Assembly (NCBI GenBank): GCA_020161775.1
Contig: JAIUOW010000018.1
Coordinates: 1 to 64,000 of the forward strand
DNA: 64,000 nucleotides
Reading direction: 5' to 3'
Origin: Pseudomonadota bacterium
GTDB taxonomy: Bacteria > Pseudomonadota > Gammaproteobacteria > Burkholderiales > Burkholderiaceae_C
Shown here: piece by piece, positions 53,099 through 61,330 of the stretch
Numbering within the stretch: position 1 is the first letter of the stretch
How the letters are laid out: each line of letters opens with the position of its first letter
Program-made: the position numbers and the translations under genes
Notes under the pieces: model-generated
Told to the model about the DNA's origin: nothing
Databases searched by the model: none
The model's input: the letters and a program-made list of their open reading frames with translations, nothing else

Positions 53099-53659
53099 TC
53101 AGCCGGGGGACTTCATTTCAAACACCAGGCAGGTTTTGGTGGCATGGGCGTACAGCGTGCCGTCGGGGCCGTACAGCCGGGCTTCTGCGGTGGCCAGCTG
53201 GCGGCCGCAGTGGATGACCTTGCCCTCGGCGCGCACGCGCGGCGCCTTCTGGAGGTTGATCGCGCGCACCAGGTTCACACCCAGCTCGGCCGTTGTGTAG
53301 CCGCGGCCCGCGGGCATCATGGTGTGCACGGCGCAACCCAGCGCCGAGTCGAGCAGCGTCGCATACCAGCCCCCGTGGATGGTGCCCAGGGGGTTCAGGT
53401 GCGCCGGACCGGGCGTGCCCTGGAAGACCGCCGAACCTTCGCCGATGGCGATCAGGGTGAAATCCAGCGTCCTGGCGATGGCCGCGTAGGGCAGCTCGCC
53501 GCGCAGCATGGCCTGCATCATTTCCAGGCCGGTCTTGCCGGCCACCTGGTCGGGGCGGGACACGCCGGGGCCGGGGCCGGCATTCAGGCGTGCCATGACT
53601 TCGCGTTCCTCGGCCAGCCAGGTTTCCAGGGTGTTGTTGTGGGACAAGGGCTTCTCCAT
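53099..53659 (-). CDS. PaaI-family hotdog thioesterase
   Basis: A 186-residue hotdog-fold acyl-CoA thioesterase. The PaaI/4HBT signature is [20 protein letters not shown] (with the H-G-G motif), and [20 protein letters not shown] and [13 protein letters not shown] complete the fold. The ATG at 53659 starts [15 protein letters not shown]; an open frame further upstream crosses the MarR operator region. It is divergent from the MarR gene, whose operator (53677-53703) lies between them, so it is probably part of the same regulon. Confidence 0.87.
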   Translation of the reverse strand: MEKPLSHNNTLETWLAEEREVMARLNAGPGPGVSRPDQVAGKTGLEMMQAMLRGELPYAAIARTLDFTLIAIGEGSAVFQGTPGPAHLNPLGTIHGGWYATLLDSALGCAVHTMMPAGRGYTTAELGVNLVRAINLQKAPRVRAEGKVIHCGRQLATAEARLYGPDGTLYAHATKTCLVFEMKSPG

Positions 53660-53676
53660 TGGGTTCAAGATTTGAT

Positions 53677-53703
53677 TTGCATATACAACAGTTGCAGATA
53701 CAA
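53677..53703. promoter_or_regulatory. Repeated MarR-type operator
   Basis: TTGCATATACAA (53677-53688) and TTGCAGATACAA (53692-53703) are direct repeats offset by 15 bases; each has TTG/CAA ends. They sit in the thioesterase/MarR divergent gap, nine bases upstream of the MarR ATG, as expected for an autoregulatory MarR site. Confidence 0.5.
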
Positions 53704-53711
53704 TAATCTGC

Positions 53712-54170
53712 ATGGACACCGCTGTCAAGCCGCAGGGCTGCACCAACCTCAAGCTGCGCCAGCTGATGCGCCGCGTGGCGCAGCACTATGACGCCGAGGT
53801 CGGCAAGACCGGCCTGAAGGGAACGCAGTATTCGCTGCTGTCGTACGTGGTCAAGCTGGGCCCGATCCGACCGGGCGACCTGGCGCGCGAGATGAAGATC
53901 GGCCCGTCCACGCTCACGCGCAACCTGCGTCCGCTGATCGATGCGGGATGGGTGACGCTGGGCCCCGGCCCTGACGGGCGCAGCCGGCTGATACAGGCCA
54001 CCGACGCCGGGCGCGACAAGCGCCAGGAAGCCCAGCGCCGCTGGCGCGTGGCACAGGAGGCCATCAACAACACCCTGGGCGTGGCCAATGTGCTGGCGCT
54101 GCATGCCCTGATCGACGACTGCATGGCGCTGCTGGCGCCGGCCCCCGGCGGAGAAGACGATGACGAATAA
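53712..54170 (+). CDS. MarR-family transcriptional regulator
   Basis: A 152-residue winged-helix regulator. The DNA-binding region is LGPIRPGDLAREMKIGPSTL and TRNLRPLIDAGWVTLGPGPD with the wing DGRSRLIQATDAGRDK. It overlaps the downstream MFS gene by 11 bases and is divergent from the thioesterase gene, with a repeated operator-like site between. It most likely represses the MFS/MATE transporters and the thioesterase. Confidence 0.92.
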   Translation: MDTAVKPQGCTNLKLRQLMRRVAQHYDAEVGKTGLKGTQYSLLSYVVKLGPIRPGDLAREMKIGPSTLTRNLRPLIDAGWVTLGPGPDGRSRLIQATDAGRDKRQEAQRRWRVAQEAINNTLGVANVLALHALIDDCMALLAPAPGGEDDDE

Positions 54171-55377
54171 ATCCCGGCGCACCGCGATGTGGCTGGTGCT
54201 GCTGGCCGCTGCCGGCACCTTCGCCCTGACCATGGGCACGCGCCAGACCATGGGTCTGTTCCTGAGCCCGCTGAACACCTCCACCGGCCTGGGGCTGGCC
54301 AGCATCAGCCTGGCGTTTGCGTTCGGCCAGCTCTGGTGGGGGCTCACGCAGCCTTTTGCCGGTGCCATGGCCGACAAGGTAGGCGCCGGGCGGGTGCTGT
54401 TCGCGGGCGCGTTGCTGGTGGCCTTGGGTACTTTCATCACGCCCTACATGACGACCACCTGGGGCCTGATCCTGGCCATCGGTGTGCTGTCGGCCGGTGG
54501 TGCGGGCATGGCCGGGCCCGCGGTGTTGATGGCTGCCACCACGCGGCTCATTCCGCCCGAGCGGCGCGGCCTGGCCACCGGCATCGTCAATGCGGGCGGC
54601 TCGTTTGGCCAGTTCGTCATGGCGCCCATTGCCGCCACGCTGATGGTGGGCCTGGGCTGGGCCAACGCCATGCAGGTCATGGGCCTGCTGGTGCTGCTGT
54701 GCCTGCCGGCGGCTTTCCTGCTCAAGGGCAATTCGCTGCAGGCCGCGCCCGCCGGGCACAAGGTGGTGGGCACGCGGGAGGCCATTGCCACCGCGTTGCG
54801 CAACCGCAGCTACGTGCTGCTGGGCCTGGGCTTTTTTGTCTGCGGGTTTCATGTGGCCTTCCTGGCCACGCACCTGCCCGGCGTGATCGCGGCGTGCGGG
54901 CTGCCCACGCAGTGGGCCGGCTGGTCGCTGGCGATGATTGGCCTTTTCAACATCGTGGGCAGCGTGGCCATGGGCTGGGCCGTGGGGCGCTGGCGCATGA
55001 AGTCGCTGCTGTCGCTGGTCTATGCCACGCGGGCCATCGCGGTCGTCATTTTCCTGCTGGCGCCCAAGACCGGCCCGGTGATGCTGGTGTTCGCGGCCGT
55101 GATGGGCCTGACCTTCCTGTCCACCGTGCCACCCACCGCCGGGCTGGTGGCCAAGTTTTTCGGGCCGGCCAACATGGCTACGCTGTTTGGCATCGTCATG
55201 CTCACGCACCAGATCGGCGGCTTTCTGGGCGCCTGGCTGGGTGGCAAGGTGTTTGAAGCCACCGGCGCGTATGACTGGGTCTGGTACATCGACATCGTGC
55301 TGGCCGTGGGCGCGGCGCTGATCCACCTGCCGATCCGCGAGGCCCGCCTGCCCGCACGCACGGCGGCCGCCCAATGA
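54160..55377 (+). CDS. MFS transporter
   Basis: A 405-residue inner-membrane protein with twelve hydrophobic segments. The loop 2-3 motif is PFAGAMADKVGAGRVL, and STGLGLASISLAFAFGQLWW and PPERRGLATGIVNAGGSFGQ are typical of the oxalate/formate- or monocarboxylate-like MFS group. Substrate is unknown. It overlaps MarR by 11 bases and the MATE gene by four, forming a regulator-MFS-MATE operon. Confidence 0.9.
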   Translation: MTNKSRRTAMWLVLLAAAGTFALTMGTRQTMGLFLSPLNTSTGLGLASISLAFAFGQLWWGLTQPFAGAMADKVGAGRVLFAGALLVALGTFITPYMTTTWGLILAIGVLSAGGAGMAGPAVLMAATTRLIPPERRGLATGIVNAGGSFGQFVMAPIAATLMVGLGWANAMQVMGLLVLLCLPAAFLLKGNSLQAAPAGHKVVGTREAIATALRNRSYVLLGLGFFVCGFHVAFLATHLPGVIAACGLPTQWAGWSLAMIGLFNIVGSVAMGWAVGRWRMKSLLSLVYATRAIAVVIFLLAPKTGPVMLVFAAVMGLTFLSTVPPTAGLVAKFFGPANMATLFGIVMLTHQIGGFLGAWLGGKVFEATGAYDWVWYIDIVLAVGAALIHLPIREARLPARTAAAQ

Positions 55378-56777
55378 CCAGCGCGGCGATGGACCCGCGC
55401 ACCCGCGTGCTGCTGGAGGGGCCCATCGCCCCCACGCTGGCGCGCCTGGGCCTGCCCAATGTGCTGCTCATGCTGGCGCAGGCGGCGGCCGGGCTGATAG
55501 AGACCTGGTTTGTCGGCAAGCTGGGCACCGACGCGCTGGCGGGCATGGCGCTGGTGTTTCCGGCTGTGATGCTCATGCAGATGATGTCGGCGGGTGCCAT
55601 GGGCGGTGGCATCGCCTCGGCGATTGCGCGCGCGCTGGGCTCGCGCCGCAAGGACGACGCCAACGCGCTGGTGGTCCACGCGCTGGTGATCGCCGTGCTG
55701 TTCGGCGCCCTGTTCACCGTCGTGCTGCTGGTCTTTGGCCGCGCGCTGTATGCGCGCATGGGCGGCACCGGCGCGTCGCTGGAGGCTGCGCTGGTGTATT
55801 CGGGTTGGGTGTTCGCCGGTGCGGTGGTCATCTGGGTCTTCAATGCGCTGTCGGCCGTGATCCGCGGCACGGGCAACATGGCCGTGCCCGCCGGCGTCGC
55901 CACCGTCGGGCTGGTGCTGCTGATCCCGCTGTCGCCGCTCCTGATCTTCGGCTGGGGGCCGGTGCCGGCCATGGGCATTGCGGGGGGCGCGGTGGCGCTG
56001 CTGGCGTATTACGCGCTGGGCACGCTGGTGCTGGTGGCCTACCTGCGTTCGCCGCGCAGCCTGATGCGGCTGTCTCTGGCCCATGCACGGCTGCGCTGGC
56101 CGCTGTTCAGCGACATCCTGCGCGTCGGCCTGGTGGCGGCGGTGTCCACCATCGCCACCAACCTGTGCATCGGCATTGCCACCGCATTCGCCGGCGCCTT
56201 TGGGCCCGCCGCCATAGCAGGCTACGGCACGGCGTCGCGGCTGGAGTATTTGCTGGTGCCGCTGGTCTTCGGCATCGGCGGGCCACTGCTGGCCATGGTG
56301 GGCACCTGCATCGGCGCCGGCCAGCGTGAACGCGCGTTGCGTGCCACCTGGGTGGGCGCTGGCATGGCGTTTGTGCTGACCGAAGCCATCGGCCTGGCGG
56401 CGGCGCTGTTTCCGCGTGCCTGGCTGTCGCTGTTTGACAGCGACCCGGCGATGATCGAAGCGGGCACGCGCTACCTGCAGGTGGTCGGGCCGTTGTACGG
56501 CTTCTTTGGCCTGGGGCTGGTGCTGTACTTTGCGTCACAGGGTGCGGGCAGGCTGCTGTGGCCGGTGGTGGGCAACGCGGCGCGGCTGGCCGTGGCGGCC
56601 GCAGGCGGCTGGCTGGCGCTGCGCTGGGGTGGGGACCTGACCATTGTGTTTGCTGCTCAGGCCGCGGCCCTGGTGGTGTATGGCGCCGTCAATGCGTGGT
56701 CGGTGGCTGGCGGTGCCTGGTTTGGCCGCCCTGGCTGGCCGCGCACGCCAGCGGTGCTGGCCGCGCGCCACCCCTGA
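55374..56777 (+). CDS. MATE-family efflux transporter
   Basis: A 467-residue protein with twelve membrane segments in two halves. RLGLPNVLLMLAQAAAGLIE begins the first, with ETWFVGKLGTDALAGMALVF the conserved MATE motif; ALSAVIRGTGNMAVPAGVAT marks the first half's end and YGTASRLEYLLVPLVFGIGG the second half. MATE proteins export cationic drugs or metabolites with Na+ or H+. Start overlaps the MFS stop. Two exporters in a row under one MarR regulator suggest a detoxification unit. Confidence 0.92.
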   Translation: MTSAAMDPRTRVLLEGPIAPTLARLGLPNVLLMLAQAAAGLIETWFVGKLGTDALAGMALVFPAVMLMQMMSAGAMGGGIASAIARALGSRRKDDANALVVHALVIAVLFGALFTVVLLVFGRALYARMGGTGASLEAALVYSGWVFAGAVVIWVFNALSAVIRGTGNMAVPAGVATVGLVLLIPLSPLLIFGWGPVPAMGIAGGAVALLAYYALGTLVLVAYLRSPRSLMRLSLAHARLRWPLFSDILRVGLVAAVSTIATNLCIGIATAFAGAFGPAAIAGYGTASRLEYLLVPLVFGIGGPLLAMVGTCIGAGQRERALRATWVGAGMAFVLTEAIGLAAALFPRAWLSLFDSDPAMIEAGTRYLQVVGPLYGFFGLGLVLYFASQGAGRLLWPVVGNAARLAVAAAGGWLALRWGGDLTIVFAAQAAALVVYGAVNAWSVAGGAWFGRPGWPRTPAVLAARHP

Positions 56778-56865
56778 ACCGTCGCTGGCGCTACAGGCTG
56801 TCACCCACGCGGCACACGGCCTGAGCGCGCACTTTCATACTCGGGGGTTTTGAAGGAGCGACCCC

Positions 56866-57636
56866 ATGGAACTGCGTGACAAAGTGGCCATCGTGACCGG
56901 CGGCGCAAGCGGCATTGGCGCCGGGCTGGCGATGCGGCTGGCGCAGGAGGGCGCGCGCGGCATCGTGGTGGCCGACGTGAACCTGGAGCGTGCCCAGGGC
57001 GTGGCCGCGCAGTGCGGTGGCGTGGCCATGGCCTGCGACGTCAGCAAGGAGGCCGACATCCAGGCGCTGGTGGCCGCCACGCGCGCGAAGTTTGGCCAGG
57101 TAGACGCCTATTTTTCCAATGCCGGCATCCTGGGCCAGATGGGTGGCTTCGAGCTGGAAGACGCGCTGTGGGACAAGATGTGGCAGATCCACGGCATGGC
57201 GCATGTGTGGGCCGCGCGCGCGGTGGTACCCGAGATGGTGGCCCGTGGCGAAGGGTGCTTCATGGTGACGGCGTCCGCCGCGGGCCTGCTGAACATCGTG
57301 GAGACCGCGCCGTATGGCGTGACCAAGCACGCGGCGCTGGCTTTTGCCGAATGGCTGCGCATTGCCTACGGCCGCCGGGGCGTGCGCGTGAGCTGCCTGT
57401 GCCCGCAATCGGTACAGACCGACATGGTGACCGGCGACGGCGGCTCGGCTGGGCATGACGGCATCCTAACGCCCGGGCAGGTGGCGGCGGAAGTCATGGC
57501 CGTCATCCGCGACGAAACTTTCCTGATCCTGCCGCACCCGTCGGTGCTGACGTACTTCCGCGCCAAGGGGCAGGACTACGACCGCTGGATCGGCGGCATG
57601 CAGAAGCTGTACGCCATGCATGTAGCCAAGGGCTGA
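56866..57636 (+). CDS. SDR-family oxidoreductase
   Basis: A 256-residue short-chain dehydrogenase. The cofactor loop is VTGGASGIGAGLAMRLAQEG, the adenine/NAG region is YFSNAGILGQ, and the catalytic residues are the serine of VTASAAGLL and Y-x-x-x-K in APYGVTKHAALAFAEWLR. Acidic D after beta-2 (VVADVNLERA) favours NAD over NADP. It has a Shine-Dalgarno sequence (GAAGGAG) before the ATG. It is a single gene, converging on arfB. Substrate unknown. Confidence 0.9.
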   Translation: MELRDKVAIVTGGASGIGAGLAMRLAQEGARGIVVADVNLERAQGVAAQCGGVAMACDVSKEADIQALVAATRAKFGQVDAYFSNAGILGQMGGFELEDALWDKMWQIHGMAHVWAARAVVPEMVARGEGCFMVTASAAGLLNIVETAPYGVTKHAALAFAEWLRIAYGRRGVRVSCLCPQSVQTDMVTGDGGSAGHDGILTPGQVAAEVMAVIRDETFLILPHPSVLTYFRAKGQDYDRWIGGMQKLYAMHVAKG

Positions 57637-57648
57637 CGCTATCGCTTT

Positions 57649-58056
57649 CTAGTCGCTGCCGCTCACGCGGGCGCGCAGCTTCTTCACTTCGCCCCGGCTG
57701 GTCTTGGCGTCCACGCGCCGCACCTGCGATGCGCGCGTGGGCCGGGTCGGCTTGCGCGGCGTGGGCGGCACGGCCACGCTGTCCACCAGGGCCTGCAGGC
57801 GCGCAAGCGCTTCGGCGCGGTTCTGGTCCTGGCTGCGGCTGGTCTGTGCCTTGATCACCACCACGCCCTGGTCGGTGATGCGCCGGTCGCCCAGCAGCAG
57901 CAGGCGCGCCTTGATGTCCTCTGGCAGTGACGATGCCTCGATGTCATACCGCAGGTGTACCGCGCTGGAGACCTTGTTGACGTTCTGTCCGCCCGCACCC
58001 TGGGCCCGGATGGCGGTGAAGACGGTTTCGTCTTCCTTGACGGCCCAGCGGCTCAT
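57649..58056 (-). CDS. arfB: Alternative ribosome-rescue factor (peptidyl-tRNA hydrolase ArfB/YaeJ)
   Basis: A 135-residue release-factor-like protein that frees stalled ribosomes. The GGQ catalytic loop is AQGAGGQNVNKVSSAVHLRY (GGQ at residues 22-24), and the basic C-terminal tail (TRASQVRRVDAKTSRGEVKK) that inserts in the empty mRNA channel is present. Length is normal for ArfB and too short for a full release factor. It lies six bases after the SDR gene on the minus strand but belongs functionally to translation. Confidence 0.94.
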   Translation of the reverse strand: MSRWAVKEDETVFTAIRAQGAGGQNVNKVSSAVHLRYDIEASSLPEDIKARLLLLGDRRITDQGVVVIKAQTSRSQDQNRAEALARLQALVDSVAVPPTPRKPTRPTRASQVRRVDAKTSRGEVKKLRARVSGSD

Positions 58057-58061
58057 GACAG

Positions 58062-58835
58062 TCAGACCGGCACGGTGTAGTTCAGCGTCATGCGCCCGCC
58101 GTCTACCACCAGGATTTCACCGGTGACGTAGCTGGCCGCGTCGCTGGCGAGATACGCCACGGCGTCGGCAATCTCATGCGGTTCACCCAGGCGCTTCATG
58201 GGGGTGCGGCCCAGGATGCGGTTCCTGGCCTCGTCGCTGGTCAGCACGGCCTTGGCGGCCAGCTCGGTGGCGATGGTGCCGGGCGCCACGGCGTTCACGC
58301 GGATGCCGTGGTCGGCCAGCGCCAGGGCCATCACGCGCGTGAGCTGGTTGATGCCGCCCTTGCTGACGTTGTAGCTGGCAATGGTGGGGATGGTCAGCGT
58401 GCCGTTGACCGAACTCATGTTCACGATGCTGCCTTTACCAACTTTTGCCATCTCGCGCGCCACGGCCTGACCCACCAGGAACGAGCCCTTCAGGTTCACG
58501 CGCAGCACGGCGTCAAAGTCGGCCTCGCTCATCTCCAGGAAATCGCTGGCCTTGAAGATGCCGGCGTTGTTCACCAGGATGTCGATACGCCCGTGGCGCG
58601 CCAGCGTGGCGGCCACCAGCGCGTCCACCTGGGCCTTGTCGCCCACATCGCAGTGCACGTACAGCGCGCCAAGCTCGGCCGCCAGCTTCTGGCCCGGCGC
58701 GTCGGCCATGTCGGCAATGACGACCTGCACGCCGTCGCGCGCAAAACGGCGCACGCAGGCTTCTCCTATGCCTTGCGATCCGCCCGTGACGATGGCCACG
58801 CGGCCGCCCAAACCGAATGAGATTTGCTGTGTCAT
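58062..58835 (-). CDS. SDR-family dehydrogenase of the sugar-acid operon
   Basis: A 257-residue classical SDR. Cofactor loop VTGGSQGIGEACVRRF, acidic VVIADMADAP (NAD preference), NNAG in DILVNNAGIFK, catalytic serine in NMSSVNGTLT and Y-N-V-S-K. It ends with the usual VTGEILVVDGG. ATG overlaps the aldolase stop by four bases, so it is translated with the KDPGal aldolase, KDGal kinase, KDG kinase and dehydratase genes. It could oxidise a sugar to its lactone or reduce a keto-deoxy acid; no step is proven. Confidence 0.87.
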   Translation of the reverse strand: MTQQISFGLGGRVAIVTGGSQGIGEACVRRFARDGVQVVIADMADAPGQKLAAELGALYVHCDVGDKAQVDALVAATLARHGRIDILVNNAGIFKASDFLEMSEADFDAVLRVNLKGSFLVGQAVAREMAKVGKGSIVNMSSVNGTLTIPTIASYNVSKGGINQLTRVMALALADHGIRVNAVAPGTIATELAAKAVLTSDEARNRILGRTPMKRLGEPHEIADAVAYLASDAASYVTGEILVVDGGRMTLNYTVPV

Positions 58836-59470
58836 GCGCGCATGATACCGGCGTACCCCGCGGCAAACTCGGCAGCGCCGGCGCCCACTTGCACGGCCGT
58901 CATGCCCGGCTTGTACAGTGCCGAGCCGATGCCGAAACCATCCGCGCCGGCCGCCCGGTAAGCGGCCATGTTGGCCAGCGAGATGCCGCCCACGGGGAAC
59001 ACCCGGGTGCCCTGGGGCAGCACCGCGCGCAGCGCCTTGACCACGGCTGGCGTGATCATCTCGCCGGGAAACAGCTTGAGTCCGCTGGCGCCCGCGTCCA
59101 GCGCGGCGAAGGCTTCGGTGGCCGTCATCACGCCGGGCAGGCAGACCAGGCCCAGGCGGGCGGCTTCGCGCACCACCTCGGCGTTGAAGTTGGGCGACAC
59201 GATCAGTTGCCCGCCTGCGGCATGGACCTCGCGCACCTGCCCGGCACGCAGCACGGTGCCCGCGCCCACCAGTGCCTGGGGGTGCTGCGTGGCCAGGGTG
59301 GCGATGCTTTGCAGCGGGTGTGGCGAGTTCAGCGGCACCTCGATCAATTGCCAGCGCGCGTTGGTCAGCGCGGCGCCCACGCCCGTAGCCTCGGCGGGTG
59401 TCAGCCCGCGCAGGATGGCTACCAGTGGCAGCGATTGCAAGGCGCGGTCAAACTTGTTGTGCGGTGTCAT
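58832..59470 (-). CDS. dgoA: 2-dehydro-3-deoxy-6-phosphogalactonate aldolase
   Basis: A 212-residue class I aldolase of the KDPG/KDPGal family; it cleaves 2-keto-3-deoxy-6-phosphogalactonate to pyruvate and glyceraldehyde-3-phosphate. Seen are LPLVAILRGLTPAEATGVGA (DgoA-type rather than Eda-type N terminus), EVPLNSPHPLQSIATLA with the catalytic glutamate, VGAGTVLRAGQV, and the Schiff-base lysine in ASGLKLFPGEMITPAVVKAL with FPVGGISLANM. It overlaps the KDGal kinase gene by four bases. Start at 59470 gives the expected length. Confidence 0.93.
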   Translation of the reverse strand: MTPHNKFDRALQSLPLVAILRGLTPAEATGVGAALTNARWQLIEVPLNSPHPLQSIATLATQHPQALVGAGTVLRAGQVREVHAAGGQLIVSPNFNAEVVREAARLGLVCLPGVMTATEAFAALDAGASGLKLFPGEMITPAVVKALRAVLPQGTRVFPVGGISLANMAAYRAAGADGFGIGSALYKPGMTAVQVGAGAAEFAAGYAGIMRA

Positions 59471-60354
59471 GCGGTTTCTCCCAGGGTGCGGGCAATCGCC
59501 CACAGGCCTTGCCATGTTGCTTGCGCGCCGATGTGCTGCGTGGCGATGCCGCAGTGCGCCAGGGCGCGGTCATAGCGCTGCGTGAGCGCTGGCGAACCCA
59601 TCACCACCACGGCGCTGGTCTGGGGTGCCTGCGCGCGCAGTTCCTCGCCAATGACCAACCCGGACAGATAGCTTGGCAGGGCGGCCGCGGGCAACTGTTC
59701 AAACAGCGACAGCGTGCGCGCGCTGAACGCCGAACCCAGCAGGCTGGCCGTCTGCAGCGCCCGGTCCACACCCCGGTCAAACGCCGCGATGTCCAGCTCG
59801 CCGTCCTGTGCCGGCAGGGTGCGCGACAGGATGGAGTGCTGGCGCAGCAGCGCATAGAACTCGCCCGTCATCCAGGTGGCAAAACTTTCAATGCGCCCGC
59901 CGCGCACCGTAACCCATTTGCTGTGCGTGCCGGGCAGCACCACGGTGGCGTCGATCAGGCCCAGCAGGCGCAGCGCGCCAAACACCTGCACTTCCTCGCC
60001 GCGCATCACGTCGGGCACGCCGTCGCGCTCGCAGCTCATGCCGGGCACGATGGCCACGCGGCCTGGCTCCACCCAGGCCAGTTGCCGGGCGATGTCGTCA
60101 AACCCGGCGGGGCAGGGGCAGTAGGGCGCTTCCATCCAGCCCTGGCGGCTGCCCACCATGCCGGACATCAAGGCCAGCGAGTCGCGGCTTTGCCAGCCTT
60201 TGCACAAGGCGTTGAAGGCGTCGGGGAAGCCGCCCGGGGCGATGGCCAGGATGCCCTGGGGGGATGCGCGCTCTTCCTTCACATGGCCCTGCTCGTCCAG
60301 CAAGGCGGCACGCAAGGAGGTGGTTCCCCAGTCGATGGCGATGAGTGTTTTCAT
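59467..60354 (-). CDS. dgoK: 2-dehydro-3-deoxygalactonokinase
   Basis: A 295-residue kinase of the DgoK family (ASKHA fold): LIAIDWGTTSLRAALLDEQG is the phosphate-1 loop, SLALMSGMVGSRQGWMEAPY and VLPGTHSKWVTVRGGRIESF are DgoK-specific. It phosphorylates 2-keto-3-deoxygalactonate to the 6-phosphate for DgoA. Its start overlaps the upstream kinase gene (60351-60354) and its end overlaps dgoA, both by four bases. Confidence 0.94.
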   Translation of the reverse strand: MKTLIAIDWGTTSLRAALLDEQGHVKEERASPQGILAIAPGGFPDAFNALCKGWQSRDSLALMSGMVGSRQGWMEAPYCPCPAGFDDIARQLAWVEPGRVAIVPGMSCERDGVPDVMRGEEVQVFGALRLLGLIDATVVLPGTHSKWVTVRGGRIESFATWMTGEFYALLRQHSILSRTLPAQDGELDIAAFDRGVDRALQTASLLGSAFSARTLSLFEQLPAAALPSYLSGLVIGEELRAQAPQTSAVVVMGSPALTQRYDRALAHCGIATQHIGAQATWQGLWAIARTLGETA

Positions 60355-61283
60355 GAGACGGCGTGGACTTGAGCGGGGCGAGGCAATGGTGCCACGGCAC
60401 CAAACCCCTGCACGGCTAGAGCCGCGGCGGCGTTGGCATAGCGTGCCGCGTCCACCAGTGCATCGCCTGCCGCCAGCCGCGCCAGCAGGTTGCCGCAAAA
60501 GCAGTCGCCCGCGCCGGTAGCGTCCACCAGCGGCACGCGGTGGCCGGGGATGTGGTGCTGCTGGCCATGCTGGCTGACGAGGCAACCGTCTCCACCCAGC
60601 TTGAGCACCACCGTGGGTGCGCCCAGCCCGTGGGCCCAGGCGATGACGTCGGCCGGCGCTGTGTGGCCGCTCAGGTGCACCGCATCGTCCATGCTGGGCA
60701 GGAACCAGTCGCACAGCGCGGCGGCTTGCGCAATGGCCGCGCGCGCTGCCTCCAGCGTCCACAGTTTGAGCCGCAGGTTGGTGTCAAACGACACCTGCGC
60801 GCCGCTGCCGCGCGCGGCCTGCATCGCGGCCAGAACGGTATCGCAGGCGTTTTGCGAAATGGCCATGGAAATGCCCGACACATGCAGGATGCGTGACTGC
60901 GCCACCACGGCTTGCGGCGTGCCGCTGAACCAGGCGGGCGTCATGCGCGCGGCGGCCGAGCCGCGCCGCTGGTAGCCGAATTCGTGGCCTTGCGGTCCGT
61001 GGGTGACGAAATACAGGCCGGTGGCCGCGTCGGGCGTGACCTCCACGGCGCGTGTGTCAACGCCCTCGGCGCGCCACAGATCCATCAGTCGCTGGCCCGA
61101 CCAGTCGTCACCCACGCGGCTGAGGTAGGCGGTGCGTGCACCGGCCCGCGCCGCGGCAATCACCGCATTGCTGGTGTCGCCGCCAAAGCCCTGCAGGTAC
61201 GTGGGCTCACCAGCCCGGATCTGGTTGAACTCGACCATGGCCTCGCCAAGGGCAACGACGTCGAACGAGAAGGCTTGGGTCAT
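60351..61283 (-). CDS. kdgK: PfkB-family sugar kinase, 2-keto-3-deoxygluconate kinase type
   Basis: A 310-residue ribokinase-fold kinase. PfkB signature 1 is GFGGDTSNAVIAAARAGART, and signature 2 with the catalytic aspartate is VDATGAGDCFCGNLLARLAA. ALGEAMVEFNQI and GDDWSGQRLMDLWRAEGVD fit KDG kinases. It phosphorylates 2-keto-3-deoxygluconate; having it beside dgoK means the operon has kinases for both epimers. It overlaps dgoK by four bases; 77 bases, including a palindrome (61294-61314), separate it from the dehydratase gene. Confidence 0.88.
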   Translation of the reverse strand: MTQAFSFDVVALGEAMVEFNQIRAGEPTYLQGFGGDTSNAVIAAARAGARTAYLSRVGDDWSGQRLMDLWRAEGVDTRAVEVTPDAATGLYFVTHGPQGHEFGYQRRGSAAARMTPAWFSGTPQAVVAQSRILHVSGISMAISQNACDTVLAAMQAARGSGAQVSFDTNLRLKLWTLEAARAAIAQAAALCDWFLPSMDDAVHLSGHTAPADVIAWAHGLGAPTVVLKLGGDGCLVSQHGQQHHIPGHRVPLVDATGAGDCFCGNLLARLAAGDALVDAARYANAAAALAVQGFGAVAPLPRPAQVHAVS

Positions 61284-61293
61284 GGCGGGGTGG

Positions 61294-61314
61294 ATCCCGG
61301 GTCAAGCCCGGGAT
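61294..61314. repeat. Short palindromic intergenic element
   Basis: ATCCCGGG-TCAAG-CCCGGGAT is a perfect eight-base inverted repeat with a five-base loop, between the dehydratase stop and the kinase start. The GTCATCCCGGGCTTGACCCG-type word is one I recall as dispersed in intergenic regions of many proteobacteria. It may act as an mRNA-stabilising hairpin between operon segments. Confidence 0.5.
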
Positions 61315-61330
61315 GACAGATCTTGCTGGA

